Positions 48,848-57,459 of a DNA stretch of 64,000 nt are shown here, piece after piece. Source of the stretch: CAZGWJ01 sp964529445 (GTDB lineage Bacteria; Oederibacteriota; Muellerivitia; Muellerivitales; Muellerivitaceae); contig CAZGWJ010000003.1 of assembly GCA_964529445.1 (NCBI GenBank), forward strand, positions 15,672-79,671, given 5' to 3'. The position numbers and the translations under genes are program-made. Each line of letters begins with the position of its first letter. Within the stretch, counting starts at the first letter, position 1. The notes beneath the pieces are model-generated. The model saw only the letters and a list, made by a program, of their open reading frames with translations, had not been told where the DNA came from and ran no database searches.

Positions 48848-50140
48848 TCATTTGGAGAAGATTTGCGCCCGGTCCTGGCCCACGGACACCCAGCGAACCG
48901 GGACGCCCGTGAAACGCTCCATCAGGTCGATGTAGCGCCGGGCGGAATCCGGCAGGGATCGCAGGGAGGTGGCCTTCGAGAGGTCCCCCGACCAGCCCGG
49001 CAACTCCCGGTAGACGGGTCGGCATCGCTCCAGTTCCGCCAAAGAAGCCGGGAATTCGGGAACCCCCCGGCTCCCCGCCCGGTACCCCACGCAGACCTTC
49101 ACGGAGGGCAGGCCGCTCAAGACGTCCATCTTGGTGAGAAGAAGTCCGGTGAACGAGTTCACCCGGCAGGCGAATCTCAAGGCCACAAGGTCGAGCCACC
49201 CGCAACGGCGGGGCCTTCCCGTGGTCGCGCCGAACTCCCCGCCGCGCGTGCGGATGCGCGCACTCCATTCCTCGTCCATCTCGGACGGGAAGGGTCCTTC
49301 CCCCACGCGGGTCGTGTAGGCCTTGGTCACGCCGTACACCTCGTCGATCCATTTCGGGCCGATGCCCAACCCCGTGAAGACCCCGCCCACGCAAGCGCTG
49401 GACGATGTCACGTAAGGATAGGTACCGAAATCCACGTCCAGGAGGGTTCCCTGCGCCCCCTCCGCCAGGAGGCTCCTTCCCTTCCTCAATTGGGCGTCGA
49501 GGAACGCCGAGGTGTCCCTCACCCAGGGCTTCAAGCGCCGGGCCAACCGGAGGTACTGGGCGGCCACCTTCGGCGCGTCAACGGGTTTCATCCCGAAATA
49601 GCCCTTCAGCCAGAAGTTCTTCTCGGCCACGACATCCTTCACCTTGCGACGGAAGGAGGCCGGTTCGAAGAGATCACCTACCCGGAGACCCACGCGCGCC
49701 ATCTTGTCCATGTAAGCGGGACCGATGCCGCGGTTCGTGGTTCCGATCTTTCCGGAACCCCTCTGGGATTCGGAAGCCCCGTCCAGGAGCCGATGGTAAG
49801 GCATCAGAAGCTGCGCGCGGTCGCTGACGACCAGGCGCCCGCCGACGGTCACGCCGCCCTTCTTCAGGGTGTCGATCTCCTCCAACAGGGCCACGGGATC
49901 CAAAACCACGCCGTTGCCGATGACACAGGTCTTGCCGCGGTGCAAGATGCCCGAGGGAATCTGGTGGAATACGAATTTCTTCCCGCCCGTCACCACGGTA
50001 TGACCTGCGTTGCTCCCGCCTTGGTATCGGGCCACGAGGTCGACCCGCTCGGTGAGCACGTCCACCATCTTGGCCTTGCCCTCGTCGCCCCACTGGGCTC
50101 CGATGATCACGATGTTTCTTCGTTTCGTACTTGCCGTCAT
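48848..50140 (-). CDS. purA: Adenylosuccinate synthetase
   Basis: PurA joins IMP and aspartate using GTP, the first committed step of AMP synthesis. The 430-residue length is typical. Motifs: IVIIGAQWGDEGKAKMVDVL at the N-terminus, ARYQGGSNAGHTVV, KIGTTNRGIGPAYMDKMAR, SLLAEGAQGTLLDVDFGTYP and TSSSACVGGVFTGLGI. The phosphate-binding loop reads GDEGKAK where GDEGKGK is near-universal. The ATG at 50140 gives the normal PurA N-terminus; the upstream extension passes through a repeat and terminator and is rejected. Confidence 0.95.
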   Translation of the reverse strand: MTASTKRRNIVIIGAQWGDEGKAKMVDVLTERVDLVARYQGGSNAGHTVVTGGKKFVFHQIPSGILHRGKTCVIGNGVVLDPVALLEEIDTLKKGGVTVGGRLVVSDRAQLLMPYHRLLDGASESQRGSGKIGTTNRGIGPAYMDKMARVGLRVGDLFEPASFRRKVKDVVAEKNFWLKGYFGMKPVDAPKVAAQYLRLARRLKPWVRDTSAFLDAQLRKGRSLLAEGAQGTLLDVDFGTYPYVTSSSACVGGVFTGLGIGPKWIDEVYGVTKAYTTRVGEGPFPSEMDEEWSARIRTRGGEFGATTGRPRRCGWLDLVALRFACRVNSFTGLLLTKMDVLSGLPSVKVCVGYRAGSRGVPEFPASLAELERCRPVYRELPGWSGDLSKATSLRSLPDSARRYIDLMERFTGVPVRWVSVGQDRAQIFSK

Positions 50141-50180
50141 CCTGGTCCTCGGCTTCCCCGAACAGTTACTGATTCCCGCA

Positions 50181-50216
50181 CTTTTCGTGCCTTCGTGTCT
50201 TCGTGGTGAATCCACC
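50181..50216. repeat. CACGAAG-type intergenic tandem-like repeat
   Basis: Three near-copies of the unit TTCGTGNC (CTTTTCGTGCCTTCGTGTCT, then TCGTGG), the reverse of the CACGAAGACACGAAGGCACG pattern found between genes in many bacteria (general knowledge). It lies between purA and the preceding gene's terminator. Confidence 0.55.
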
Positions 50217-50222
50217 AAATGG

Positions 50223-50255
50223 CAAAAAAAAACCCCGCCAGGGTCTGGCGGAGTC
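50223..50255 (-). terminator. Rho-independent terminator of the VWA gene
   Basis: On the minus strand ACTCCGCCAG-ACC-CTGGCGGGG is followed by a run of nine T. It is 37 bases beyond the stop of the VWA-domain gene. Confidence 0.85.
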
Positions 50256-50291
50256 TCCACCCTCATCAGTATGGTCAAACTCCCGTCCTTG

Positions 50292-51590
50292 TCAAGGCGT
50301 TTCCCCTTCGGCCAGGTCCACCTGACGCTCCACGCCGGGATGCACTTCGAACACCGCCTCGACCGACGCCCCCGACCCCGTTCTCGTGAACCGATATCGG
50401 CCCTCAGGAAGATAAATGAGCATCCCGTCGAAAAGACAACCGGACGGCGGCTTCCCGCCCGGATGGGTCATGATGCGGCCCGACGAAGGGTCCACGTCCC
50501 GGTTCCCCGATACGAAGCGCACTCGGCCCATCCTCATTCTCGCCACCGTATCCCGGTCCCATTTCAGGACCCATTCGGCCTCCACCGGCGCGGGGGTGGC
50601 CGTCGGCGTAGGCGCGGCTTTCGACGGCAAGGGTGGGCGGATGACGGGCATCGTCTTGCTCGTCCAATAGGTGGTGATGCCCTCCCCGAAACGACCGCCG
50701 TCCTGGACCTGAAGACGGACCCGGCGAAGTTCCCCGTCCTGCCAGGGATTCTGGGTTCGGTAGGTCACCCGGTATCGAGAACGCAAATACTGGGCGATCT
50801 CCTCGTAGAGGGCCCTCAACTGGTCCGCATCGGAAGCCCAGAGACTGCGCCCCTCGGTGGACTCGGCCAGGTCCTTCAGGACCTTCTTCTCGACATGGAA
50901 CCCCAGGCCGATGGTGAAGATCGAGACCTCCTGGCTCACGGCCTTCGCCCGGCACGCATCCAGGGTGGACCGGCTGCCCGGCCCCGTCCCCTCGGCGTTC
51001 TGGTCGCTTCCATCCGTCAGGAGGACCACCACTTTCCGACCCGAAACGCCCGAGAGATGTCCCAACGCCTCCTGGATGGAATCGTAGAGGGCCGTCCCTC
51101 CCTTCGATTCGAGGGTCGCCAGATGCCGCAGGACGGTAGCTTTACTGACCGTCAGGGGCTGGACGAGGCGGGGCCGGTCGGAGAAGGCCAGGAGGAGCAC
51201 CTGGTCCTCGGCCCGCAGATTCCTCACGAACTCCTGGACGGCCACCTTGGCCTTCGCCAGCGATTCCCTCATGCTGCCCGACGTGTCCACCAGGAGGGCG
51301 ATCACGACTCCCTCCGATTCCCGCTGGACCTGAAGGGTCGTTTGCTCCTGACCATCTTCGAAGAGGCGGAACATGCGGGAGGTGAGGTCGGGAACGTCCC
51401 TTCGCCCCTGCAGGACCGAGACCCAGCCCTGAAGGTCGGGGAACCGGGAGGTGTCCAGTCGCTCCCAAAGAACGTCCAACGATGCCGAATTGCCGCCGGG
51501 AGGTCCGTCCAGGGGATAGGCCGGCCGTGCGGGAAGGAAGAATCCAAGCAGGAGGATCAGAAAAAGGAAGGGGTGGCGGCCGGTCGGCAC
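50292..51590 (-). CDS. VWFA-related domain protein
   Basis: About 432 residues from a GTG just after the preceding gene (no strong ribosome binding site, so the exact start is uncertain). An N-terminal hydrophobic signal (HPFLFLILLLGFFLPARPAY) suggests export. The von Willebrand A domain (about 85-290) has the metal-binding site VVIALLVDTSGSMRESLAKA, a Thr in KGGTALYDSIQEALGHL and VVVLLTDGSDQNAEG. The C-terminal 110 residues resemble a PEGA-type small beta domain (DGMLIYLPEGRYRFTRTGSG). It probably binds protein partners at the cell surface. Confidence 0.7.
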   Translation of the reverse strand: MPTGRHPFLFLILLLGFFLPARPAYPLDGPPGGNSASLDVLWERLDTSRFPDLQGWVSVLQGRRDVPDLTSRMFRLFEDGQEQTTLQVQRESEGVVIALLVDTSGSMRESLAKAKVAVQEFVRNLRAEDQVLLLAFSDRPRLVQPLTVSKATVLRHLATLESKGGTALYDSIQEALGHLSGVSGRKVVVLLTDGSDQNAEGTGPGSRSTLDACRAKAVSQEVSIFTIGLGFHVEKKVLKDLAESTEGRSLWASDADQLRALYEEIAQYLRSRYRVTYRTQNPWQDGELRRVRLQVQDGGRFGEGITTYWTSKTMPVIRPPLPSKAAPTPTATPAPVEAEWVLKWDRDTVARMRMGRVRFVSGNRDVDPSSGRIMTHPGGKPPSGCLFDGMLIYLPEGRYRFTRTGSGASVEAVFEVHPGVERQVDLAEGETP

Positions 51591-51601
51591 GAAGGACCGG
51601 C

Positions 51602-52600
51602 TCAGGAGGGGATCAGCGCGCGAAGACGCTGGAGGACCTTGACGTCGCGGCCGAGACGGCGTGTTTTCTCGATCCGCTCGGCGACCCACTGGGTCAGGCG
51701 CGCCCGGACCTTGGTGCGCATCCCCGTCCCCAGGCCCTTGTCGACGGCCTTGAGCCGCAGATCCAGCAGGAAGCGGAAAGCCGTGTCGATGCTGTCGTCC
51801 GCCAGGACGGGAGGAAGGGCATCCTTGTTCTCCTGCATCCGCAGGTTGTCCAGGTGTCCGTCCAGGATGATGTTGCCGTCCCAGTCCCAATCCGCCTTCT
51901 TGAGAACGGAGGGGAACTTCTCGCGGGCCATGTCGACGGTGCGGGCCAGCATGGTCCGGGTCTTCTTCTCCCCCACGAGGGGCATCAATTCCAGGGCGAT
52001 CAGGCCGCGGAATTCCTCGTAGAGCAGGAAGAACTCCTGGTCCCGTTGGATGCGGATCCGCTCCTCTTCCTTCTGCAGATCGGGAACCAGCGGAGCACCA
52101 CCGAGGAAACCGGTGGGCGGAGGTATCCCTTCGGCGGCCGCGCCCGAGAAGGGGGGCGGCATGGGAGCGCTGAAATCGACGGGAGAGGAGGATGCCGGAG
52201 CGAGAGGGGTCGCGGGCGCCGGGGCGGAAGGCGGCTCGGCGGGTGCGACCGTCTGCTGCATCTGCTGGAGTCGGGATTCGAGTTCCCGCGTCTTCTCCTC
52301 GAGCTCCCTTTCCCGGGCTTCCATCATCTCCCGGTAGCGGCGCTCGACCTCCTGCTCGCGCTCCCGCAAGGCGCGCTCGGCTTCCAGTTTTTCCAGGGCC
52401 GATTGTTCCTCGCGGGTCCGCTCCTCCGCCGCCTTGCGTTCGATCGTGTCCAACGCTTCCCGCTCGCCCGCGGAAAGGGATTCCACCTCGGTGGCCATCC
52501 GTTCGGAACGCTCCATCGACTCTTTCACATCGGACACGTCCCCTCCGAAAAGGTCGGAGAGGTCGGAAAGGTCGATTTTCAGTTCTTCATCCTTCGGCAT
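51602..52600 (-). CDS. Coiled-coil, Pro-linker cytoplasmic protein
   Basis: A 332-residue protein beginning MPKDEELKIDLSDLSDLFGG. Residues 40-130 are a long charged coiled coil (EREQEVERRYREMMEARERE). Residues 130-190 are Pro/Ala-rich linker. Residues 195-332 form a helical domain (RDQEFFLLYEEFRGLIALEL, MLARTVDMAREKFPSVLKKA). No family recognised. A much longer upstream frame exists but overlaps the sigma-like gene and is rejected. Confidence 0.6.
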   Translation of the reverse strand: MPKDEELKIDLSDLSDLFGGDVSDVKESMERSERMATEVESLSAGEREALDTIERKAAEERTREEQSALEKLEAERALREREQEVERRYREMMEARERELEEKTRELESRLQQMQQTVAPAEPPSAPAPATPLAPASSSPVDFSAPMPPPFSGAAAEGIPPPTGFLGGAPLVPDLQKEEERIRIQRDQEFFLLYEEFRGLIALELMPLVGEKKTRTMLARTVDMAREKFPSVLKKADWDWDGNIILDGHLDNLRMQENKDALPPVLADDSIDTAFRFLLDLRLKAVDKGLGTGMRTKVRARLTQWVAERIEKTRRLGRDVKVLQRLRALIPS

Positions 52601-52703
52601 GGGGGTCCCGTCCTTCGGAATGGTTTCATCATATCGGCAGGCAAAAAACGAGTCAATGAACACGCCAGGTAGCGGGATGGGAAAACGGCAAAGAGGGCCG
52701 AAA

Positions 52704-53063
52704 TCAGGCGATTGCGGCCCGGATGGCCTCGCGGATGCGTCGGGCGACCTGATAGTCCATGTCGTCCTCGGGACGAAGGAAATCCCGGTCGATGCATTCG
52801 ATGACCGCGCGATTTCCCGCTTCGATCCGGCGAAGGAGGCTTCCCTTCCGGATGCGGCGGGCCAGGCGATAGGAAAGGGGAAGATAGTGGTGGATGAGGG
52901 CACGACGGGAGGAAGGATCCTCGAAACGCGCATGGAGGGCATGGATCTTTTCCGACTCGGTCAGCCGGGCGCGGGATCCCACGAGCCGCCCATAGCGCCC
53001 GATCAGGCGCCGTTCGGCGGGCTCAAGAACGACCCGGTCGTCGATTTTACCCGTGGGTGCCAT
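52704..53063 (-). CDS. Sigma-70 region 2-like orphan protein
   Basis: A 119-residue protein, start supported by GGAGG seven bases upstream. Residues 55-119 read like sigma region 2: ALIHHYLPLSYRLARRIRKG, then IEAGNRAVIECIDRDF and YQVARRIREAIRAAI, paralleling the LV..nLRLV..iA, GN.GL..Av..fD and YA.wwIR.aI positions. Residues 15-50 could be region 1.2. Regions 3 and 4 (promoter -35 binding) are absent and no following frame supplies them. It may be an anti-sigma decoy, a core-binding factor or a remnant. Structured inverted repeats lie upstream. Confidence 0.5.
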   Translation of the reverse strand: MAPTGKIDDRVVLEPAERRLIGRYGRLVGSRARLTESEKIHALHARFEDPSSRRALIHHYLPLSYRLARRIRKGSLLRRIEAGNRAVIECIDRDFLRPEDDMDYQVARRIREAIRAAIA

Positions 53064-53135
53064 CCATGAACCTCCGGCCATATACAAAGCATTTTTAGTG
53101 CCAGAAAAGAAACATGGTAAATAATTGAATATCAA

Positions 53136-53238
53136 GGGTTTCCGCCTCTTGACGCTGCCAGGAAACCCGTTCCATAGTCAGCGAACACACAAATCAACTC
53201 CTTTTTGTGCGTTTTCTGACACGCAAGGGCATGGAACG
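53136..53238. other. Nested inverted repeats, candidate structured RNA or small element
   Basis: A hairpin GGGTTTCC (53136-53143) with GGAAACCC (53161-53168) abuts a longer imperfect stem: CGTTCCAT (53168-53175) pairs with ATGGAACG (53231-53238), GTCAG (53177) with CTGAC (53216), and AACACACAAA (53184) with TTTGTGCGTT (53204). The block fills the gap between the glycosyltransferase gene and the sigma-like gene. It may be a terminator/leader RNA or a short palindromic mobile repeat. Confidence 0.55.
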
Positions 53239-53247
53239 TTCCGGTTT

Positions 53248-54933
53248 TCAGGGCAAGGCGGGATTCATCCGATAGGGGATGAGATCGATGCGGAAGTAGG
53301 GAAACGAGTTCACGACCTCGCCCCGGCCCGGCGCGGGCGCGCCGGGGATCTCGTGGTAAACCCATGTGTCGGCCACCCATCCGGTCGGTTCCCTTTTCGC
53401 CGCCCAGCTTTTTTTCACTCCGGCGAAGGGCCCCAGGTAGGCATCGGGTGCGGTCATCAGCGAGGCGTTCAGGACATAAACGGTCCCCGGCCGGGGTTCT
53501 TCCAGGTCTTCCCGCGTCCAGGGTTCCCACTCGAGCCCGTAGAAGAACGGATCGACACGCCCGCTGTTCGCGAGACGCACCGTTCCCCAACCCCGCTCAC
53601 GGGCCGTGGCGGCGAGTCGTTTGACGTCCTGGTTCAGGTCCCAGTTGTAGGAACTCAGGACCTCGGCCTTGCGGTGGCGCGGCACCAGGTCGTTCATGTA
53701 CGAAAGGGCGTGCGGGAACCGCGCCAGGGAAGAGAGGGGATGCCACGCGAGCCCGAGAAGCACGAGGGCCGCGGCAACCCGCGGGTGGGAGGAGCCGCGC
53801 GCCTTCTCCCAAGCCCAGGATGCCGCCACCGCCGCCACAAGGATCAGGAAGGGATAGACGGGCAGGAGGTGTCGGCACAGCTTGGAGGAGATTCCCGGCA
53901 GGAGCGTCAGGACCATGGCGGCGAGCGGAACGAGGATCTCCGGAAGGCGCGCCGTCCGCCGCCAGGCCGCCAGGAGAAGACCCAGAAGAACCCATCCCGT
54001 GAAGGGGAGGGTCCACTTGAAGAAGACGCTGACCGGGAATGCCAGGAAACCGGCCGTCCCGTGCGTGCCCCCCAGGAAATAGGGATCGCTCCCGATCCCG
54101 TCGAACTTCAGGATCCAGGCGATGTATCGCGCGAAGAGGTCGAAGGGTGAAGCGGGCGGCCGGACCGCGAGGGCGGTCGGAAGATAGGCCAGGAAGACCC
54201 AGAGAACGGCACCCGAGAGGAATGCGGCCGCCCTCGCCAGGCACCGGCGCCACGGCCGTTCCGGGTCGCGAACGAGATCGAGGACCTCCATCCCCAGGAT
54301 CGCGGGGAGAAGGAAGAACGTGGTGGGCTTCGTGAGAAGAGCCATACCCGCCACCATCCCGGTCCATCCAGGGTCCCAGGACGAGGCCCCGTTCCGACGG
54401 GTGCCGAGATGGATCACCCAGGCGGCCATCGACAGGAACGCCGCGGTCATGTCGTTGCGGGCCACGCCCGCGTAACCGAGCACCATCGGGTCGAAGGCCC
54501 AAAAAGCGAGCGCGGCGGCGATGAAAAAGGGGCCCCGGGAACGGGCCAGTCGGAAGATCAGGAGGCCGATCCCCAGGGCGGCCATGAGACTGACGATCCG
54601 GCCGGAGACCGCGATCGCACCCAACAAGGGACGGTTGAGGTAGTAGAGGAAATAATAGGCCCGGGCCTCGGGCGAACTGCCCTCCGGAATGGGGCCGTAG
54701 GACAGGGAAAGGAAACGGGAAGGCAGGCCCGTGAGGGATCCGGTCAGGGGCAGGGGCCCGTCCTTGAGGGAGGCGTCCAGATCATGCCAATAGTACGCGG
54801 CGTTCGCGAGATCCCACTCCTCGTCCATGGAGAGGGATTCCATGCCCCACCGCGGCACGACCTGGAACGCCAGCAGAAGGAGAGCCAGGACGAGAAGGAG
54901 ACGTTCCGCCTTCCCCCTCCGGTTCCCCTTCAC
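53248..54933 (-). CDS. Polytopic membrane glycosyltransferase (ArnT/PMT-like)
   Basis: A 561-residue protein with about 11 membrane spans. The start (RWGMESLSMDEEWDLANAAY) has the acidic first loop typical of GT-C enzymes such as ArnT and protein mannosyltransferases, which move a sugar from a lipid carrier. YLNRPLLGAIAVSGRIVSLM and KPTTFFLLPAILGMEV follow the family layout. The C-terminal 130 residues are a soluble domain. It begins with GTG overlapping the stop of cheB by four bases (GTGA), so it is translated with the chemotaxis genes. Confidence 0.65.
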   Translation of the reverse strand: MKGNRRGKAERLLLVLALLLLAFQVVPRWGMESLSMDEEWDLANAAYYWHDLDASLKDGPLPLTGSLTGLPSRFLSLSYGPIPEGSSPEARAYYFLYYLNRPLLGAIAVSGRIVSLMAALGIGLLIFRLARSRGPFFIAAALAFWAFDPMVLGYAGVARNDMTAAFLSMAAWVIHLGTRRNGASSWDPGWTGMVAGMALLTKPTTFFLLPAILGMEVLDLVRDPERPWRRCLARAAAFLSGAVLWVFLAYLPTALAVRPPASPFDLFARYIAWILKFDGIGSDPYFLGGTHGTAGFLAFPVSVFFKWTLPFTGWVLLGLLLAAWRRTARLPEILVPLAAMVLTLLPGISSKLCRHLLPVYPFLILVAAVAASWAWEKARGSSHPRVAAALVLLGLAWHPLSSLARFPHALSYMNDLVPRHRKAEVLSSYNWDLNQDVKRLAATARERGWGTVRLANSGRVDPFFYGLEWEPWTREDLEEPRPGTVYVLNASLMTAPDAYLGPFAGVKKSWAAKREPTGWVADTWVYHEIPGAPAPGRGEVVNSFPYFRIDLIPYRMNPALP

Positions 54934-56012
54934 TCCTTCGTCTCCGGGAGGACCTCGAGAAAGGAATCCACGATCTCCGGGATGGGCATTTGCCTCCCGG
55001 CGGCCCCGATCTCGACGGCCGCCTTGGGCATCCCGTACACCACGCAGGACGCCTCATCCTGGGCATAGGTGGAAGCACCGGCGTTCCTCATGTCCAAAAG
55101 ACCCTTGGCACCATCCTTCCCCATTCCCGTCAGGACCACGCCGACGGCGTTCCGACCGGCCGATTCAGCCACCGACGAAAAGGTCAGATCGGCGGCGGGC
55201 TTCACGCCGTTGCGGGGCGGCGCATCGCTGAAGGCGGCCCGCCAGGCGCCCGGAACGCCCTGGATCAGGAGGTGAATTCCCGCCGGCGCGACATAGACCC
55301 GCCCGGAAAGGAGCGTTTCCCCATCCTGGGCTTCCGAAACGGGCAGGCAGGTGGCCTTCCCCAAGCGCCGGGCAAGGGCCTGGGTGAACCCCAGGGACAT
55401 GTGCTGGACGATCACGACCGCGGCCGGAAGGTCGGCCGGAAGGCGGGAGACGAGGCCGTTCAGGGCGCGGGGCCCCCCCGTCGAGGCGGCGATGGCCACG
55501 ATGCGGTGAGCGGGAACGTTCGGGCGGTCGCGTTCGGAAAAAACGCCCCCGGGATCCCTCGAGAGTTCCGGCACGGGCCGGGTGCCTGCGGCTTCGGGGC
55601 GGCTCGCGGCAGCCACCCGGATCTTGCCGACCAGTTGGGCCATCACACGATGGATATCGACGGAGACACTTCCCGATGGCTTGCCGACGCAATCGACGGC
55701 CCCCATCTCGAGGGCCCTGACGGCGGTCTCGGCTCCCTCGCCCGTGTGGGCCGACAGCATCACGACGGGCACGGGTCGGCTACCCATGATGTTCGCCAGC
55801 GCCTCAAGCCCGTCCATCTCGGGCATCTCGACGTCCATCGTGATCACGTCGGGTTCCAGGTCGAGGTTCTTCTCGACGGCTTCCCGGCCGGTGCGGGCCT
55901 GGCCCACGATCTCGATGCCGCCGCTCTCGACGAGCAGCTTGGAAAGGACGGTCCGCATGAAGAACGAATCGTCCACGATGAGGACTCGAACCGGGCGCCG
56001 GGAGGGGTCCAC
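54930..56012 (-). CDS. cheB: Chemotaxis protein-glutamate methylesterase CheB
   Basis: CheB removes methyl groups from receptor glutamates and deamidates glutamines when phosphorylated. The 360-residue protein has a receiver domain (VRVLIVDDSFFMRTVLSKLL, phospho-acceptor Asp60 in VITMDVEMPEMDG), a linker (120-165) and the esterase domain with its triad: Ser in IVAIAASTGGPRALNGL, His in VIVQHMSLGFTQALARR and Asp in GVVLTGMGKDGAKGLLDM. It is located 32 bases after a CheY gene and overlaps the glycosyltransferase gene by four bases. Confidence 0.95.
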   Translation of the reverse strand: MDPSRRPVRVLIVDDSFFMRTVLSKLLVESGGIEIVGQARTGREAVEKNLDLEPDVITMDVEMPEMDGLEALANIMGSRPVPVVMLSAHTGEGAETAVRALEMGAVDCVGKPSGSVSVDIHRVMAQLVGKIRVAAASRPEAAGTRPVPELSRDPGGVFSERDRPNVPAHRIVAIAASTGGPRALNGLVSRLPADLPAAVVIVQHMSLGFTQALARRLGKATCLPVSEAQDGETLLSGRVYVAPAGIHLLIQGVPGAWRAAFSDAPPRNGVKPAADLTFSSVAESAGRNAVGVVLTGMGKDGAKGLLDMRNAGASTYAQDEASCVVYGMPKAAVEIGAAGRQMPIPEIVDSFLEVLPETKE

Positions 56013-56044
56013 GGGCGGCTACCGGAAGGCGGGGATCGCGGAAG

Positions 56045-56407
56045 TCATCCCATCACGCGTTTCAGGGCCTCGTGGACCCGGGAGGGCTGGAAGGGCTTGA
56101 TGATGAAATCGCGGGCTCCGGCCTGGATGGCGTCGATGACCATGCCCTGCTGCCCCATGGCGCTGACCATGATGATCCGGGCGGCGGGATCGGCGGCCAG
56201 GATCCGGCGCACCGCCTCGATCCCGTCCATCTCCGGCATGACGATATCCATGGTCACGAGGTCCGGCTTCAATTCCTGGTACATCCGGACGGCCTCGGCC
56301 CCGTTGCCGGCCTCTCCTGCGAGTTCGTAGGGCTCCTTGACGACCAGCCCCTTGAGGATGGACCGCATGAACCCCGAATCATCGACGATCAGGACCCTAT
56401 GAGGCAT
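56045..56407 (-). CDS. cheY: CheY-like response regulator
   Basis: A 120-residue stand-alone receiver domain: MPHRVLIVDDSGFMRSILKG (acidic pocket DD), phospho-Asp in LVTMDIVMPEMDGIEA, conserved Ser in IIMVSAMGQQG and Lys in ARDFIIKPFQPSRV. The start overlaps the end of cheW by 11 bases. It is one of two very similar CheY proteins in this cluster (the other at 58129-58491), sharing the FIIKPFQPS ending. Confidence 0.9.
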   Translation of the reverse strand: MPHRVLIVDDSGFMRSILKGLVVKEPYELAGEAGNGAEAVRMYQELKPDLVTMDIVMPEMDGIEAVRRILAADPAARIIMVSAMGQQGMVIDAIQAGARDFIIKPFQPSRVHEALKRVMG

Positions 56408-56951
56408 GGGAAGTCTCCCCGGCCGGTGGATCCGGGGGCGTCGAACCGCCCTCGCCCTGCGCCTTGGCCTCGAATTCCAGGTCGGTCAGGCTCCGGATCT
56501 CCTCCTGGTCCAGGATCCTGTCCAGGTCGAGGAGGATGAGCAGGCGCTCCTTGACCTCCACGATGCCTTCCAGGTACTGCCCCGCGACGGCCAGGATCAT
56601 GTCGGTCGGCTTCGAGACGGCCAGGGCCGGAACCCTCAGGACCTCGTGCACGCGGTCCACCAGGAAACCGAGGAATTGGCCGCGCCACTCCACGATCATG
56701 ACGCGGGTGTCGAGGGTGGCCTCGACAGGAGGAAGGGCGAATCGCTTCTTGAGGTCCAGGACCGGCAGGATCCGGCCGCGAAGATTGATGATCCCCTCCA
56801 CGAAAGCGGGGGTCCGGGGCATGCGGGTCATCTCCGGTACCCGGATCACCTCACGGACATGGTGGATATCCATTCCGAACTCGGTGTCAGCCATCCGGAA
56901 AACGACCAGTTGCCGGCTGGGCCCGGCGGGTATCGCGGTCTCCGCGCTCAT
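56397..56951 (-). CDS. cheW: CheW adaptor
   Basis: CheW couples receptors to the kinase CheA. The 184-residue protein has the CheW fold: QLVVFRMADTEFGMDIHHVR, VIRVPEMTRMPRTPAFVEGI then INLRGRILPVLDLKKRF, and MIVEWRGQFLGFLVDRVHEV. The C-terminal 35 residues are an extra acidic, Gly/Pro-rich tail. No cheA is present in the window, so its kinase partner is encoded elsewhere. Confidence 0.9.
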   Translation of the reverse strand: MSAETAIPAGPSRQLVVFRMADTEFGMDIHHVREVIRVPEMTRMPRTPAFVEGIINLRGRILPVLDLKKRFALPPVEATLDTRVMIVEWRGQFLGFLVDRVHEVLRVPALAVSKPTDMILAVAGQYLEGIVEVKERLLILLDLDRILDQEEIRSLTDLEFEAKAQGEGGSTPPDPPAGETSHAS

Positions 56952-56970
56952 GGTTGCCTACCGAATCCTT

Positions 56971-57459
56971 TCACAGGGTCGTGACCGGCTGGTTGAACGA
57001 CCGGACCTTGACGCTCCCGTCCTGAAGGTCGAAAAAGACGGTCCGTCCCTTCCGTCCGCCCACATCCTCCGCGACCACGGGTATGCCCAAACGGGTCAGG
57101 TGCTCCCTCGCCGCCATGACGTTCCGCAGGCCGATGGTGAGTCCGGTGATGCGGGACGAAGGGCCGAACATGGTGGCGCCTCCGACGAGTTTGGCGTTCA
57201 GGAGGGAACGATCGGCACCCAACTTCCCCATCTCGAGGAGCATGCTCTCGATGGCGGTGTCCGCGTACTTTCCGGGCTCGGAAACGCCCGGGTAAAGCCG
57301 GGATTCCGGCAACATCACGTGGGCCATTCCACCCACCCTGGAGTCCGCATCGCGGAGGAGGATGCCCACGCAGGAGCCGAGCCCGTAGGCCACGAAACGG
57401 GTGGGAGCCCGGGCGACCTTCCACTCAGCGATCCGGACTTCGGCATCGGATCCGGTCAT
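56971..57459 (-). CDS. cheD: CheD receptor deamidase
   Basis: CheD deamidates receptor glutamines and binds CheC. In this 162-residue protein the catalytic Cys30 is in AYGLGSCVGILLRDAD and His47 in GGMAHVMLPE; KLVGGATMFGPSSRITG and IGLRNVMAAREHLTRLGIPV follow the family. Its start overlaps the end of cheC by four bases, which fits the known CheC-CheD complex. Confidence 0.95.
   Translation of the reverse strand: MTGSDAEVRIAEWKVARAPTRFVAYGLGSCVGILLRDADSRVGGMAHVMLPESRLYPGVSEPGKYADTAIESMLLEMGKLGADRSLLNAKLVGGATMFGPSSRITGLTIGLRNVMAAREHLTRLGIPVVAEDVGGRKGRTVFFDLQDGSVKVRSFNQPVTTL

Noticed and set aside
50010..52022. 670-codon plus-strand frame
   Set aside because: Spans several real minus-strand genes and a terminator, and its translation is rich in Arg/Gly/Pro, as expected of a shadow frame.
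53132..53590. 152-codon minus-strand frame near the structured repeats
   Set aside because: It is out of frame with the glycosyltransferase gene and has shadow-like composition.
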